Part shown: in pieces, positions 40,501 through 52,500 of the stretch
Position numbering within the stretch: position 1 is the stretch's first letter
How the letters are laid out: the number at the start of each line of letters is the position of its first letter
Source of the DNA: Strongylocentrotus droebachiensis
Taxonomy: Eukaryota; Echinodermata; Echinoidea; Camarodonta; Strongylocentrotidae
NCBI GenBank assembly: GCA_035222895.1
Contig: JAVYIG010005337.1
Location: 1-64,000, forward strand
Reading direction: 5' to 3'
Length of the DNA stretch: 64,000 nucleotides
The notes under the pieces: generated by a model
Seen by the model: only the letters and a program-made list of their open reading frames with translations
What the model was told of the DNA's origin: nothing
The model's database searches: none
Position numbers and translations under genes: made by a program

Positions 40501-43500
40501 ATTTCAATTCTACTCGTTATACGATTCAGTTTTCTGGTCAAATTTGCAAATTTTGGGACATAGTAGCTTAAACATGCACTTTCAACAGTCTACTGGAGTT
40601 TTCAATATCAATAAATTAGGCTCAATTTACAAATATCTTACAATCATTGTATCAAACTTTGACTTTCTCTTAATTTTCTTATTAGATCTTAACCTAATCT
40701 TAGCCCATTGCCTTATTATTTTATTGAATGACTGATCACTCATCTATATACCGTTTTTATCATAAGTTTTTCTTTAAGACTTGGAATGCTCTGAAACAGT
40801 GCTCATTTCTTAAACTTGTGATTTGTACATTTTCCCTATGGTTTTCATGCCTGAATTGACAAACTTTATCTTCAAAAGCGCCCTTTTCTGCTAAATCTAT
40901 CTTTACTGATGACTTTTGTAATATATAGACATTTCCTTCTTTGAACAGTGTTGACATCGCTGCTATATCAGAATCTTGGTTTACAATAGACCAGCTGGGT
41001 TGTCTTTACAAAATTACGGGCTATGACCTTCTTTTTAGACGAAAATCATAGCATACCCTGCACCGAACAGTTTCAGTAAAATACTGTGACAGATTACATC
41101 ATTAGGGGTAGTAAAGAATAAAGGAGGTGCCAAATGTGTCATCCACATAACAAAGTTTCAACATTGATGTACTGTCTAGCTTTGTCAACTGTGTTATAGC
41201 AAGGACACATTATTGACACGTAGATGCTCGGCCAGTTGTAAATATGGCTTTACATATCTTATCGTAGGAATAGAGAAGCTACTTACGGATACATGTTGGT
41301 GCCGTCTGCCACGTTTCGTCATCTTGACAGCTAATGTCTCCTGCCCCATCCCTCCTGTAGCCATCATCGCAATCATACCATGCAGTACTACCAGGAACAG
41401 AGGGCGTGGCGCTTGGTGTTCCCACTCCGTTCTCTACAACAGGTGCGTCGCCACATGATAAGACTACAATGTACATTGAGTAAATAAGAAAAACAGGAAT
41501 ATTATGATTTAGTAGTGTGCATGCACATCATACACACAAATTTGATTTGTCATGACGTAATTTTCTAATGGTCATTTTACAAAACAACGTTTTCTCTCCA
41601 AAGATAAATTGTTTTGAACGATCACGCCTCTGCTCTTAAAACCGCTTTCTCTTAAAGATACTATTTCCTTTTTGCAGCCAATATCAAATGTTGTAGAACT
41701 TTGCTGGAATTATGAATATGTCATGTATGTCCTACCTGTGAAATTTAAACATTAGCAGTGTGCTAGTATTCAAATTATGCATGGAAACCTGTTTACCTTC
41801 TAGACTTAAACTCTCAGAGACATCTGATCAGTGACTGACTGACTTTTTTATTTGGTAATAACATAAAATGAGCTGTTACAGCCCAATAAACAGAACACTA
41901 AAAAATAACCTCTTTTGGGAGTGTATTTTAAGTGATTTTAAAGTATGGTGACTTTTGAACTAGATTTAAACATTATCGACACGTGCTTTCATTTAAACAA
42001 AAAAGGTAATCCTGTTCACGTTTTCATCTAACCTAAAACAACAGTTTTATCACGCGACTGGAGTAACGTGATTCCACTTACCTCTGTAAATCAAGTGTTT
42101 ATGACCAAATAACCACTTGACCAAGCAACGAGTTTTTTTTCCGTTAACCGATGGTGGTAATAAATAGGTAATTATTTGGTCTTTTAAGCACCTTTATCGA
42201 TTGGTTTCACAGGCTATCCAAGGTTGATGGTAATAATCACGTTACTTACACCGGCTAATCGTCTTATTGTTCTGTCCGTGAATCTCTGGTTGTATTAAAT
42301 AAGTAATTTTGAGGTGTCTTACACACCTCTTTTGAATGGTTTCAAAGTTACCATAACTTTCTTGGTGATGATCACGTGGCTCAAGCTGATTACTAATCTA
42401 AGCTGTGAACTCGTGATATTTAGGTGTGAAAATTAGTAATTATTAGGTGCCTTAAAACACCTTTTTAAATGGTAGTCAAGGTTGCCATAAGTTCCGCGGT
42501 AATGATCTCGTGACTCAAACGGATTATTAATCTAAGCTGGGCATCCGTGCTTTATAGGTGTGAAAAATTAGTCATTATTAGGTGTCTTAAAACACCTTTT
42601 TAAATGGTTTTAAAGTTACCATAACGTTCTTGGTGATGATCACGTGGCTAAAACTGATTACTAACTATTCTAAGCTGTGAATTCGTGGTATTTAGGTGTG
42701 AAAAATTAGTAATTATTAGGTGTCTTAAAACAACTTTTTAAATGGTAGTCTAAGTTGCCATAAGTTCCGCCGTGATGATCTCGTGACTCAAACGGATTAT
42801 TAATATAAGCTGGGCATCCGTGATTTCCAGGTGTGAAAAATTAGTAATTCTTAGGTGTCTGAAAACACCCTTTTAAATGGTGGTCAAAGTTACCATAAGT
42901 TCCGTGGTGATGATCTCGTGACTCAAACTGATTACTACTCTAAGCTGTGAATCCGTGATATTTAGGTGTGAACAATGAGTTATTTTGGGGTGTCTTGATG
43001 GTTTCACAGTTACCATTTAAGTTCCGTGGTGATAATCCCGTGACTGTTTGCATTTTTCTATTTGCACCAGTTGATAACTGACTGTTGGCATATTTCCAGT
43101 TGCACCAGTTGATGACTGACTGTTTGCATATTTCCAGTTGAACCAGCTGACACCAAATAATTTGCATATTGAATATGGGGTGCGTGCAGATCAATGTTTT
43201 TAAACAATTTATCTGAATTTACAGCATATTTTTTAATTACTGATGATTTAGTTATATGCAATTCATTTCGAAAATACTACAAATATTAATTACCAGTAAT
43301 GGGGACATTTCGCTACTTCGTATAAATTACATTTAATTAAACATGAATAAGGAAAACATTAACTATGAACTAAAATGATTGCAATAAAATATAAGTATAT
43401 GAAAACATTTCGATTAATTAAATTATGTAAGTCTACTTATTACCAATGCCTTTACATTGGGAATACAGACGTACCAGTATTGCAGTGTTGTTGCCGTTCA

Positions 43501-46500
43501 ACTGGTCGGAAGTTTTACCAAATGGTTCTAATGGCTCAGCTAGACCAGTTGAATTCTAACTGGCCTGGATCAACTGGATCATTTAGCCTATTTCAATTGC
43601 CAGGGTTACCAGTTGGCATTAACTGGTTCATCAACTGGACCAGTTGCAACTAGCTTTCTCTTCTGGGATGTTTGCACCCAACCCCCCCCCCCCCCCCAGC
43701 CGCCCCCCCCCCCCCCCCCCACACACACACCCCCTCTAATCCCAAACTGCTTCCGGCGCGCCTGGACGTAATTAAGGAAGATCCAAAACACGATGTTCAG
43801 AAACGGGATGAGAACGTCATTATTTTGGTTCATTTATTGTGTAAAATCTGCGTAATTATTGGGTTGAACGCAGGTTACAGTAACATATTTCCTCTTCGAC
43901 GTAAATTTCACGTGAATGAAGAAGATGATTCATCTCAAGTCAGCCTCGTAATATTCACGTGAATTTCACGCAGATATTCTGACTAAAACTATCACTAACG
44001 CTTCACTTGTTTCTGTGATGCGATTCTAAAACTTCTAAAGAATGTGATAATTTCGTTTATGAAGATGTAATTTCCTAACCAAACAAAAACGGGAGTATCA
44101 GGTTTACAAACCATGGTCTCCAAGGTAGGGATAATCACGTTATTATAATGGTGATATTGCAGTGACAATTGCGTTATTTAGTGTACGTGTGTTTTAAGTG
44201 ACCTAGTGCAATAAACGTATTAACACATTTACGTAAATGTCAGGTGTTTGAAGAACGTTACTCTCCTCAAGTCGATACCTTGATATTGACGTGATTTTCA
44301 CGTGATTTTGTTTATTGGGAGGTACATGCGCATTTGTCTACATTAATAACCTACTACTTGTAATGGCCAACCTTAAACTGAGTGAATCTTTGTGCAGCAC
44401 AAAACATAGGACCATTCGGTAAAAGGGTTTGAAAATCAGACTTTTACGTGTACTTAGGTTATTGCAATCACTTAAGTCGGTTCGACATCTAATGGTCATC
44501 ATTTCCCCCCTTAAAGCCATTTTCAAGCCCTTTCGTTTCTAAGGAAGTTCTAAATTAGTATTGTCTTTCAAATGCCGTTGGAATTTAACCTTTGTAATTT
44601 TTTGGCCTGTAAATGGGACATATAGTACCTTTAACAAACACTTTCAACAGTCTACTGGAGTTAATACAATCAATAAATTAGGCTAAATTTACCAATATCT
44701 TACAATCACTGGAGACTATTAAGTTGAGTATTTTGTTATTTTTGTTTAAGGTCTTTCTACATAAATGTGTTACCACTGAATGAACATCATATACGTGATT
44801 TACAACATGGCCATGATTCTCGTCAAAGTTCATTTTGATCTAGACAAAATTAACAATAGCACTAGATGACTACCTACTTACACGGTGAGGATGTAAACCC
44901 ATCAAAAAGGTTTGCAGCCATGGAATGAGCAGTCCATCAGAAAAGGGGCAAGGTCAAAAGTGAACAGTTGCTAAATTCACTGGTAAGCACTGGTATTCGG
45001 TTGTACAGGACTGTACTACACAGCAGCCCTACACTCTTCAAAGAATTTATAGAAGAATGCACAGCCGAACAAGAGCAGTCATTTTACAACATTTCCCATT
45101 TGACATTGCCCCTTATACTGACGTATAGCAAGTTCTATGACTAACAAGAAGAATAACCACGCTTTTTACTTATACAAAACTTAACGATGATAATCAATTA
45201 GGTATATATGTGAGTTTCCAAACTGTTTTTGGAAGAGTTTATAAATCCTTAATGGAAACCTAACCCCAAAGAATAAGTGTAGGTATTCTGAAAAACAAGA
45301 TGAATTCCTACCTTTTGATGTACAATAAATCTTACGAACGTGTATACAAGAGATATATAAATGAAGATATCTTTTCATGATGAAATGCCTTTTAGCATGA
45401 CATGAGCGCAGCCATTTTCTTGAAAACGTGACGTAACAGGCTGGCGGAGTTGTACATGTATCATGCATCAAGCTTTAATTGGAAAGACTTTTTAATTCAA
45501 AAACATAATTTATTTTTCATTGTGAAACCGTTTAGCCGGGAAGGTAAAAATAACATTTGGTGAAAAATATACATTAGGGTAACAATTTTAACTAATTTGT
45601 TTAAAAATACTAAAATATAGTGGTTGAAAATCAATTCTATTTATGCGATACCTTCACCCTAGAACAGCACCAACTGATTGTGCGTTCTAGCAATTGTAGT
45701 ACAAATGATAATCGCAAGTAAAATGAAATGCTTCAACACCACAAACACCTGGGAAGGAAGCATCCATAAATTTGAATACATTTATTTGATAAACGACTTC
45801 GCATATAATATAGTGCGTCATGCTAACAAGAAAATGGCAATGCCCATGTCTTGCTGAAAAACTGTACTTGATTCTTGGTTTATGCCTTTCTCATACACTT
45901 AGGTGGAGAATCTTGTAGATTGATGGGCAAGGATGCAATAAATCTCTCAGAACAACTAAAGTTATGCATTGGGGTTAGGTTTCATTTAATGTTAACCAAC
46001 TATTCTGTTTGCATGTCTCCTTTAACCAACTGCGATAACACTCGTGTATCATACGCATGAAATACGAATATATGCCTTCGCTTTTTGGCCCCGTCAGACC
46101 TGGTCATCAATCTCCTTCAAATTAATTTTAGGCTTATAGATATGTATGTCTAGATGTGCATTACGGCAGGCACGTGGCTATGATTTTATTTTAAGGGGTG
46201 AAGCTAAGGAGGGGGGCTCCCCCTCCCCTCCTTCGCGAAGCGCGGAAGCTTTGACGTTTCATTAAATTATTAGAGAAAGAAGATTTGTTGTCCCGTTCTC
46301 GTCTCTTAATCCTTGTCTGAATTCAGTTTTCCCCCTCCCGCGCGAGGCGCGGAAGCTTTGACGTTTCATTAAATTATTAGAGCAACAGAGAAGACGATTC
46401 GTTGTACCGTTCTCGACTCTTAATCCTTGTCTGAATTTTGAAAAATGTTTCTTTGTCTGCTCCTTTTTCTTCGTACGTCCTCTTCATTTTTTTCTCTCTT

Positions 46501-49500
46501 TCTTTTTTGGCCGGCGTTTTGGGACGACCGCCGCCACCGCCCCCCCCTTTTAACAATAACTTTTAAACCAAGGCTTGAATTGTTCTGAAACTTGGCTCAT
46601 ATCTTTTCCTAATGATTGTCGATGTATTCTACGAATTTCACACATAAATTATCAGGCTTACTGATATAAGGCCCTGTTTCTGCCAAATTTCTTTATCATT
46701 ATAATCTGTATTAAATATTGCCTTTATCTGATGTTTGTATTGGATATTATAACCTTATCTTAGCCCATTGCCTTACAAGCTTAAATGAATGACTGGTCAC
46801 TCATCTAAATTCCGTTTTCCTAATAACTTTTTCTTTAAGACTTGGATTGCTTTGAAACTTTGTTTATATATTAAACTTTTGATTGTACATTTTCCCTATG
46901 GTTTTCATGCCTGAATTAACAAGCTTTATTTTCAAAAGCGCTCTCTTCTGCTAAATCTATCTTTACTTACCTTTTTGTATTCATTGATTTTATTTCTTGA
47001 AACTCCAATTTTTTATCGTACACAACATAGAAACAAAATATTTCTCCATAGTCCTAGTTTATACAAAACTGCAAAATACTTATAACAAAGCTTTTTTATC
47101 ATTATATAATCAACATAAATACAACATAATTTATTTTTAACACTTATCATGCCACAGGGTTAATCCCCATAGTGCCAAGCTACAAATCCCCCCGTGCCAA
47201 ATTTATGTTGAGATAATCCGATTAACGCGATGGTACTATGAATAGGAATGGGAAACACACAGCACAGTACAATGAGAATGAACAATAACTAAAATATATC
47301 ACAATTACATAATAGGAAAGTATTATCGCACTACACAGTTATATCATCTAAAAAACTAGAACAAGCATTGCTCTTTTCTTCAGGATAAGACTGAATACTT
47401 TTTTTTAAATGAGTTTCATATTTCTCATGGTATCATTATACAGAATTGAAATCATGAGTTTTGTTTTGTTGTATTAAATCACAATTTCCCCCAAAAAAAT
47501 CCCCCTTCCTTTCCTCCTCCCTAACTCCTTGGACTTATCCCACCTCCCCCTATATATATATTGATATTGCTTTCCGAAATGTAGAAAATCTATTGCAGAA
47601 CAGTAAAAACCTTGTGCATGAAAGGAGGCGAAACGAGTTGGCCTCTTCCACTTGATAAAAGGGCCTTGATAAAATCCTCACACTTTCAGGGCCTCGGCAT
47701 ATGAAGGCTCCTCGAATGTAAGCCTAAAAATGATGCTTTCATGTGTGAGGGAGTGTATCGATTAAACGAGTGAATGTTGAGTTTTTAATGTTGAAACTTT
47801 GCGTTTAAGAGCAAAATAAAGGCTATTATTCATTATACATGAACAAATTATTTCAGAGTTATTTTTCTATTGTCTTCCTATGGGGCCCGTTGGTATTGTG
47901 AAGGGACAAACATTATTTAGCCCCCCCCCCCCCCCTCTTGATGGAGGCAAACATCTACCCTCACTGTTTGGCACCTTTTTAAGACACACAGTTTTAGGGC
48001 ATTATACCCTACATGGACTCAAATACAAAACGTTCTCGAATCTCACCAGGATTTATCCTTTTTATATCTTGCAAAATGATATCTGAGCATTGTATCATTT
48101 CCGAGGGCATAATAACTCCATTATTTATTTGTTTGTGCACCCAACCCCCCCCCCCCCCGTCCTCATATACATGCATAAGATGTGTTTATCTATTAATGTT
48201 TAGAAATTGTGTGCATTATAATCACGATTTGTAGATTAAAATCTCAGACCCTTCCCAAAACCGATCTCTGATATTTCAAAAAAAAATCAAAAGGGAAAAT
48301 TGTGTGCATTATAATTTGCCGGGGAATTTTAACATTTCAAAATTCTCCTAGTCTTTCACATGATATAAATGACAGACGTACAGAACGTCTTTTCCTTAAA
48401 TTTTGTTCAAAATAAGCCCTTTTTATCTCTTGTAATGAGTTCATTTGAATGCGCGCAGAAACATATTAAAGAAAAAAAGAATGGCATATGCACGGACAAC
48501 TCTCCTGTTTGTCGTGTACAGAGACATCATAAACTTCGTTAATTTCGCTATTCTGCTTCTCTTTTTTTCTGCTTTCTATAAGAGTAGTTGGCTATTGATG
48601 TTACATTACAAACCTTCTGGACACTTGGCGCGTGAGTGTACATTCATATCCCTTGTATATTTGGTTAAATTAGGGCCTTTGTTGAATACTACTGGATGCA
48701 AGCTTAGTATGTCACATTCTCAAGAAACATAAATTGAGAAAAACAAATTAATTTGTACATACTTCTTCGATTATAAATCTTGGTATAAGAGAATGAATAA
48801 TTTAGTTGTTAATTACTGTACGCAAATTCATATGAAGTGAATTGTATCGCTTTCTTTAATAGGTAATGGTACTATGTCCCATTTGCAGGCCAAAAAAATG
48901 ATTAAGGTTAAATTCCAATGACATTTGAAAGATAATACTAATTCAGAACTTCCCTCAAAACAGAAGGGCTCGAAAATGTCTTTTTGTGTGAAAATAACGA
49001 CCGTTAGTTGTCGAGAAAAAAATAGCGACTGCAGTCGTTTAATCAAATAGTCTGATTATCAGACCCTTGTACCGAATGGACGTACGTATTGTGCTATGCA
49101 AAGATTTAATCAGCTTAACTTTGGCCATTACAAGAAGTGGGTAATTGATGTGGACAAAATAATGCTCATGTATCCTTTACAGCCCATGTTATGTATGTTA
49201 TTACTAAAGAACAAAAGGAGTCAGTCAGTCACTCAATAGTGTCGGACAGTGAAGTCTAGAAAGTAAACAGGTTTCCTTGCATAATCTGAATATTAGGACA
49301 CTGCTAACGTTTAAATTTCACAAATAGGACATTCGTGAAAAAAATCATAATTCCTGCAAAGTTCTACATAATTTGATGTTGGCTGCAAAAGGGATACACT
49401 ATACCTTCAACAAATTCATATATTACTTTATAGTTTCGACAAAGTTGTTGATGAAATTGATGAAAATAAATTGTATGATTATTTGGTGATTGGAATTATA

Positions 49501-52500
49501 ATGGTTTATGAGGGTTTAGCGTGTGAAAAACTGTTTACGTTTTTAAGTCAGTTCGATATGAGTATAAATTTTATTAGTTTATCAATGATCAAAAGTGCAT
49601 TTATTTCCTCCTATTATTTTATTGGGAAATAATAGCATAGGTTGGCCACTTATGACGGTGTATATTTCTATTACAAGTGGGTCTTTGATCTTCATATGCC
49701 GTCTAAAAATCACAGAATATAGATACAATAGTACATGGATGTTCACGTTATATCATGAAGGTTAAAAAAGAATCAACTATTTGGTAAATGGGTGCTTTCT
49801 TACCATTTGTAAACAAATTGAATTGTAATTTGATAATGAGGAAGATATATTACGTTCGCATGATGGCTTATTTGGTTGGAATTCGAATGTAAATTTAGCG
49901 ACTTCTGAACAGGTCAATTCAGCTTTGCCGTTCATCCGGTAGTTATCATTACAGCTGTACGTCACTTTGTCGCCTGTAAGGAAGCTGGTTCCTTGCTTTT
50001 TGCCATTGTCGATTTCTCCTGGATCCTCGCAAGCTAGAAGAAATAATGATAATTGACTTTAAAATCACTTCACATTGTAAAACCACGATATTCTACAAGT
50101 AGGGGGATAAAATCGTAAGAGAAGTAGTCACGAAAAAAGCTTCCAGATTCTTACGGCAGCGTTGTAAGACTCTTTTCAGGTCAAAGTTCAACCAAAGATG
50201 CCAAGTGATATATCTGCCAGAATGCTTTTAAACATAGTATGAATAATTTGAAAAAAGAACAAAAGAGGGAAAAACAAACAAAGTAGTGACATAACCATGA
50301 AAGTGAAAAGTTGCAATTCTACCAGATACATTTCTTAAATAGGCAGATAGCAGGTTTGTATTATTTTTTACGAAAGGTCTGCTTCGTATCTGTCTACCTT
50401 CCTATGGTGGGCGGCGTCTACGTTTGTTTCAATACATCTTACAACACGTTGACCAGATCATGGCGTTAGTTTGTTATTAGGATGTTAGGGGGAGGGGTAG
50501 TACCCCCTGGTTGGAATAGCCCTCTGAAGCGCAATATGCTGCGAATGTTCCTGACCCATTATTCGTTATGGGCTGGCGTATAGACTGAAGTATTCTATTG
50601 TATTTATTTGCGTGACTGATAATGCATGTTTGTGCTACTATGTTAATCAACTAGGGGACCTACGTCCTTAAGTCATAACTGACAGTAATGGGGATTAATG
50701 CCTCATAAAAGGGCACTAATACAGCACATCGACACGGTTTTGATCATGGGGGCTCACAGTAACGAGGTCATTGCTTAGCCAATGAATCATGACTGTACGC
50801 AGCGAGCGCTAGGGTACGTCGACGCCCCCACAAAAACAAAAAAACAAAGAAAATGCATTTATTATTAATAATTCATTGCATTTCTCCCCAGTCCCCAACA
50901 GGAAAAATTCCTCCGTAGAGCCATGCATTATGGTTCAAGGCATGCCCACATAGAGGATTTGTTTATGCTTTAGCAGTCACGCAAAACAAACACTCACCAA
51001 TTGTCATTCAATAAAATCTGAGAATGTTTTAGGAATAAATCATTGTCAAAATCATTCAATAAATTGGGGTAAAAATAATTATTCCACCATTATGACCAAC
51101 AGTGTATTTATTGCATTTTACAAATAAATATCAATCTACTATGTCAGAGGTACTTTTACCATGTGAGAGCTAGAATGCCTTCAATGGAAACATTTGTCGT
51201 GAAATGTAGAAGTGACAGGTATAAATGGTATGTCTGACAAAAATATACATAACTTTGTAGTGAAACTTAGGAGGATTTTAGGGGACAGTAATACAATATT
51301 TGCTTGAGGATGGTTTATATATACATATATATAAACACACTATTGATCATCCTCCGTAAAGGGAAATTTGTTTTACAATTGGGGCTTCGTCAAATAATGA
51401 GTTGATTTGACTTTCAAATTGTTACGCGTCAAAATATGAGCACCCTATCCCCATAAAATGATCAAAGAGAGAAAGGACAGAAATGATTACGTCACAAAGA
51501 AATAACAAGGCAGGAAGTAAAAAAACGACTCGTAGGAAAGAAGTATGGTGTAATGATACGTCATTAAGAAACCAAAGGAAGGCAGAGAACGAAAGCTCAA
51601 GGGAGAGGACATAAATAAACAAGTTAGTAAAGTGAGAAGAAAACATAAAGAGAGAGCGTGGACGTAATACGACAGACAGAGAGAGGGAGAAAGCCAAGAT
51701 ATTAGGTGCGAAATAAAGAACGGGGAAATGAATAGAAAGTGATACGGAGTCCATTACTACAATGATATATTTATATATATATATATAAACTTCCTTTTCC
51801 GCTCATAAATTTGAGTCCTAGTAAGCTTTATCTATAATTATAATTTTATAATATATATATTTATATATATATATATATACTTCCTTTTCCGCTCATAAAT
51901 TTGAGTCCTAGTAAGCTTTATCTATAAATTAATAAATTTATATATATATTTAAAAAAAGGATAAAAAGGAAGGGGTGGAAACGGCCCCTAAACCCGTCTG
52001 TGGTATTATCGTAGTAAAACTATAGAAATCAATGCGACATATCTGAGTTTTATTCAAAGATGAGTTCATTCGAATGCATATTATTTATCGTCCACCCAAT
52101 ACGGCATCCAATCTTCACCATCATTTCATTATACATTACATCATCACCAGTTAACTTGGTTAAAGCCCGTATCATGGTTTAGCAAACCTTCATAAACTTA
52201 TCTTGAAAATTGTCTGTAGTAGCAAGAAGAGTATTTGAAAGTATGTGCGAAATCTCAGACCCCAAAAATAGGCTTATGTGGTTTTCTCTCTATGAGTGAA
52301 AATTGAAGCCTCAATTTCGTTAACAATAGATGGCGTGAATCAAACACCGTCAGTTGCAAAATTCTAATTTGAAAAGAAAAATGACTGTTATTTTTCTAAT
52401 AATGATTATTTTTCACCCTACTCTTTATAGGAAAGTTTTCAATGATGATTTTACAACATTATGGACTTTTGACAAGTTTTGAGATTTTCACAGTGAAAAT

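Larger units (their letters stand above)
35850..41640 (-). repeat. 6.76-kb super-unit, copy 1 (B-C2-B-C2-C1), 5' end disrupted
   Basis: The same order of exons as copy 2. Homology continues above 41,640 but is broken there by a TTAA-flanked MITE. It resumes, more diverged, at 44,635. Confidence 0.85.
41881..44322. mobile_element. Nested 2.44-kb element with satellite-like core
   Basis: It interrupts the MITE. The left end GCCCAATAAACAGAA is the inverse of the right end TTGTTTATTGGGAGG. TACA is present on both sides, but comparison with intact MITE copies does not settle whether it is a target duplication. No transposase frame. ACGTGA/TCACGT motifs and two tandem arrays fill it. Confidence 0.7.
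41648..44634. mobile_element. TTAA MITE split by a 2.4-kb insertion
   Basis: The left half (41,648-41,880, starting TTAAAGATACTATTTCC) and the right half (44,323-44,634, ending GGGACATATAGTACCTTTAA) match the 540-bp MITE at 7,939. The paralogous units have an uninterrupted TTCTTAACAAGCACTTTC at this place, so TTAA was duplicated on insertion. Confidence 0.85.

Noticed and set aside
42311-43040. CRISPR-like array with regular repeats
   Set aside because: The whole unit is repeated, not a short repeat with unique spacers, and the context is a eukaryotic intron.
43672-43962. Proline-rich open frame
   Set aside because: Translated C runs; low complexity, no homology.
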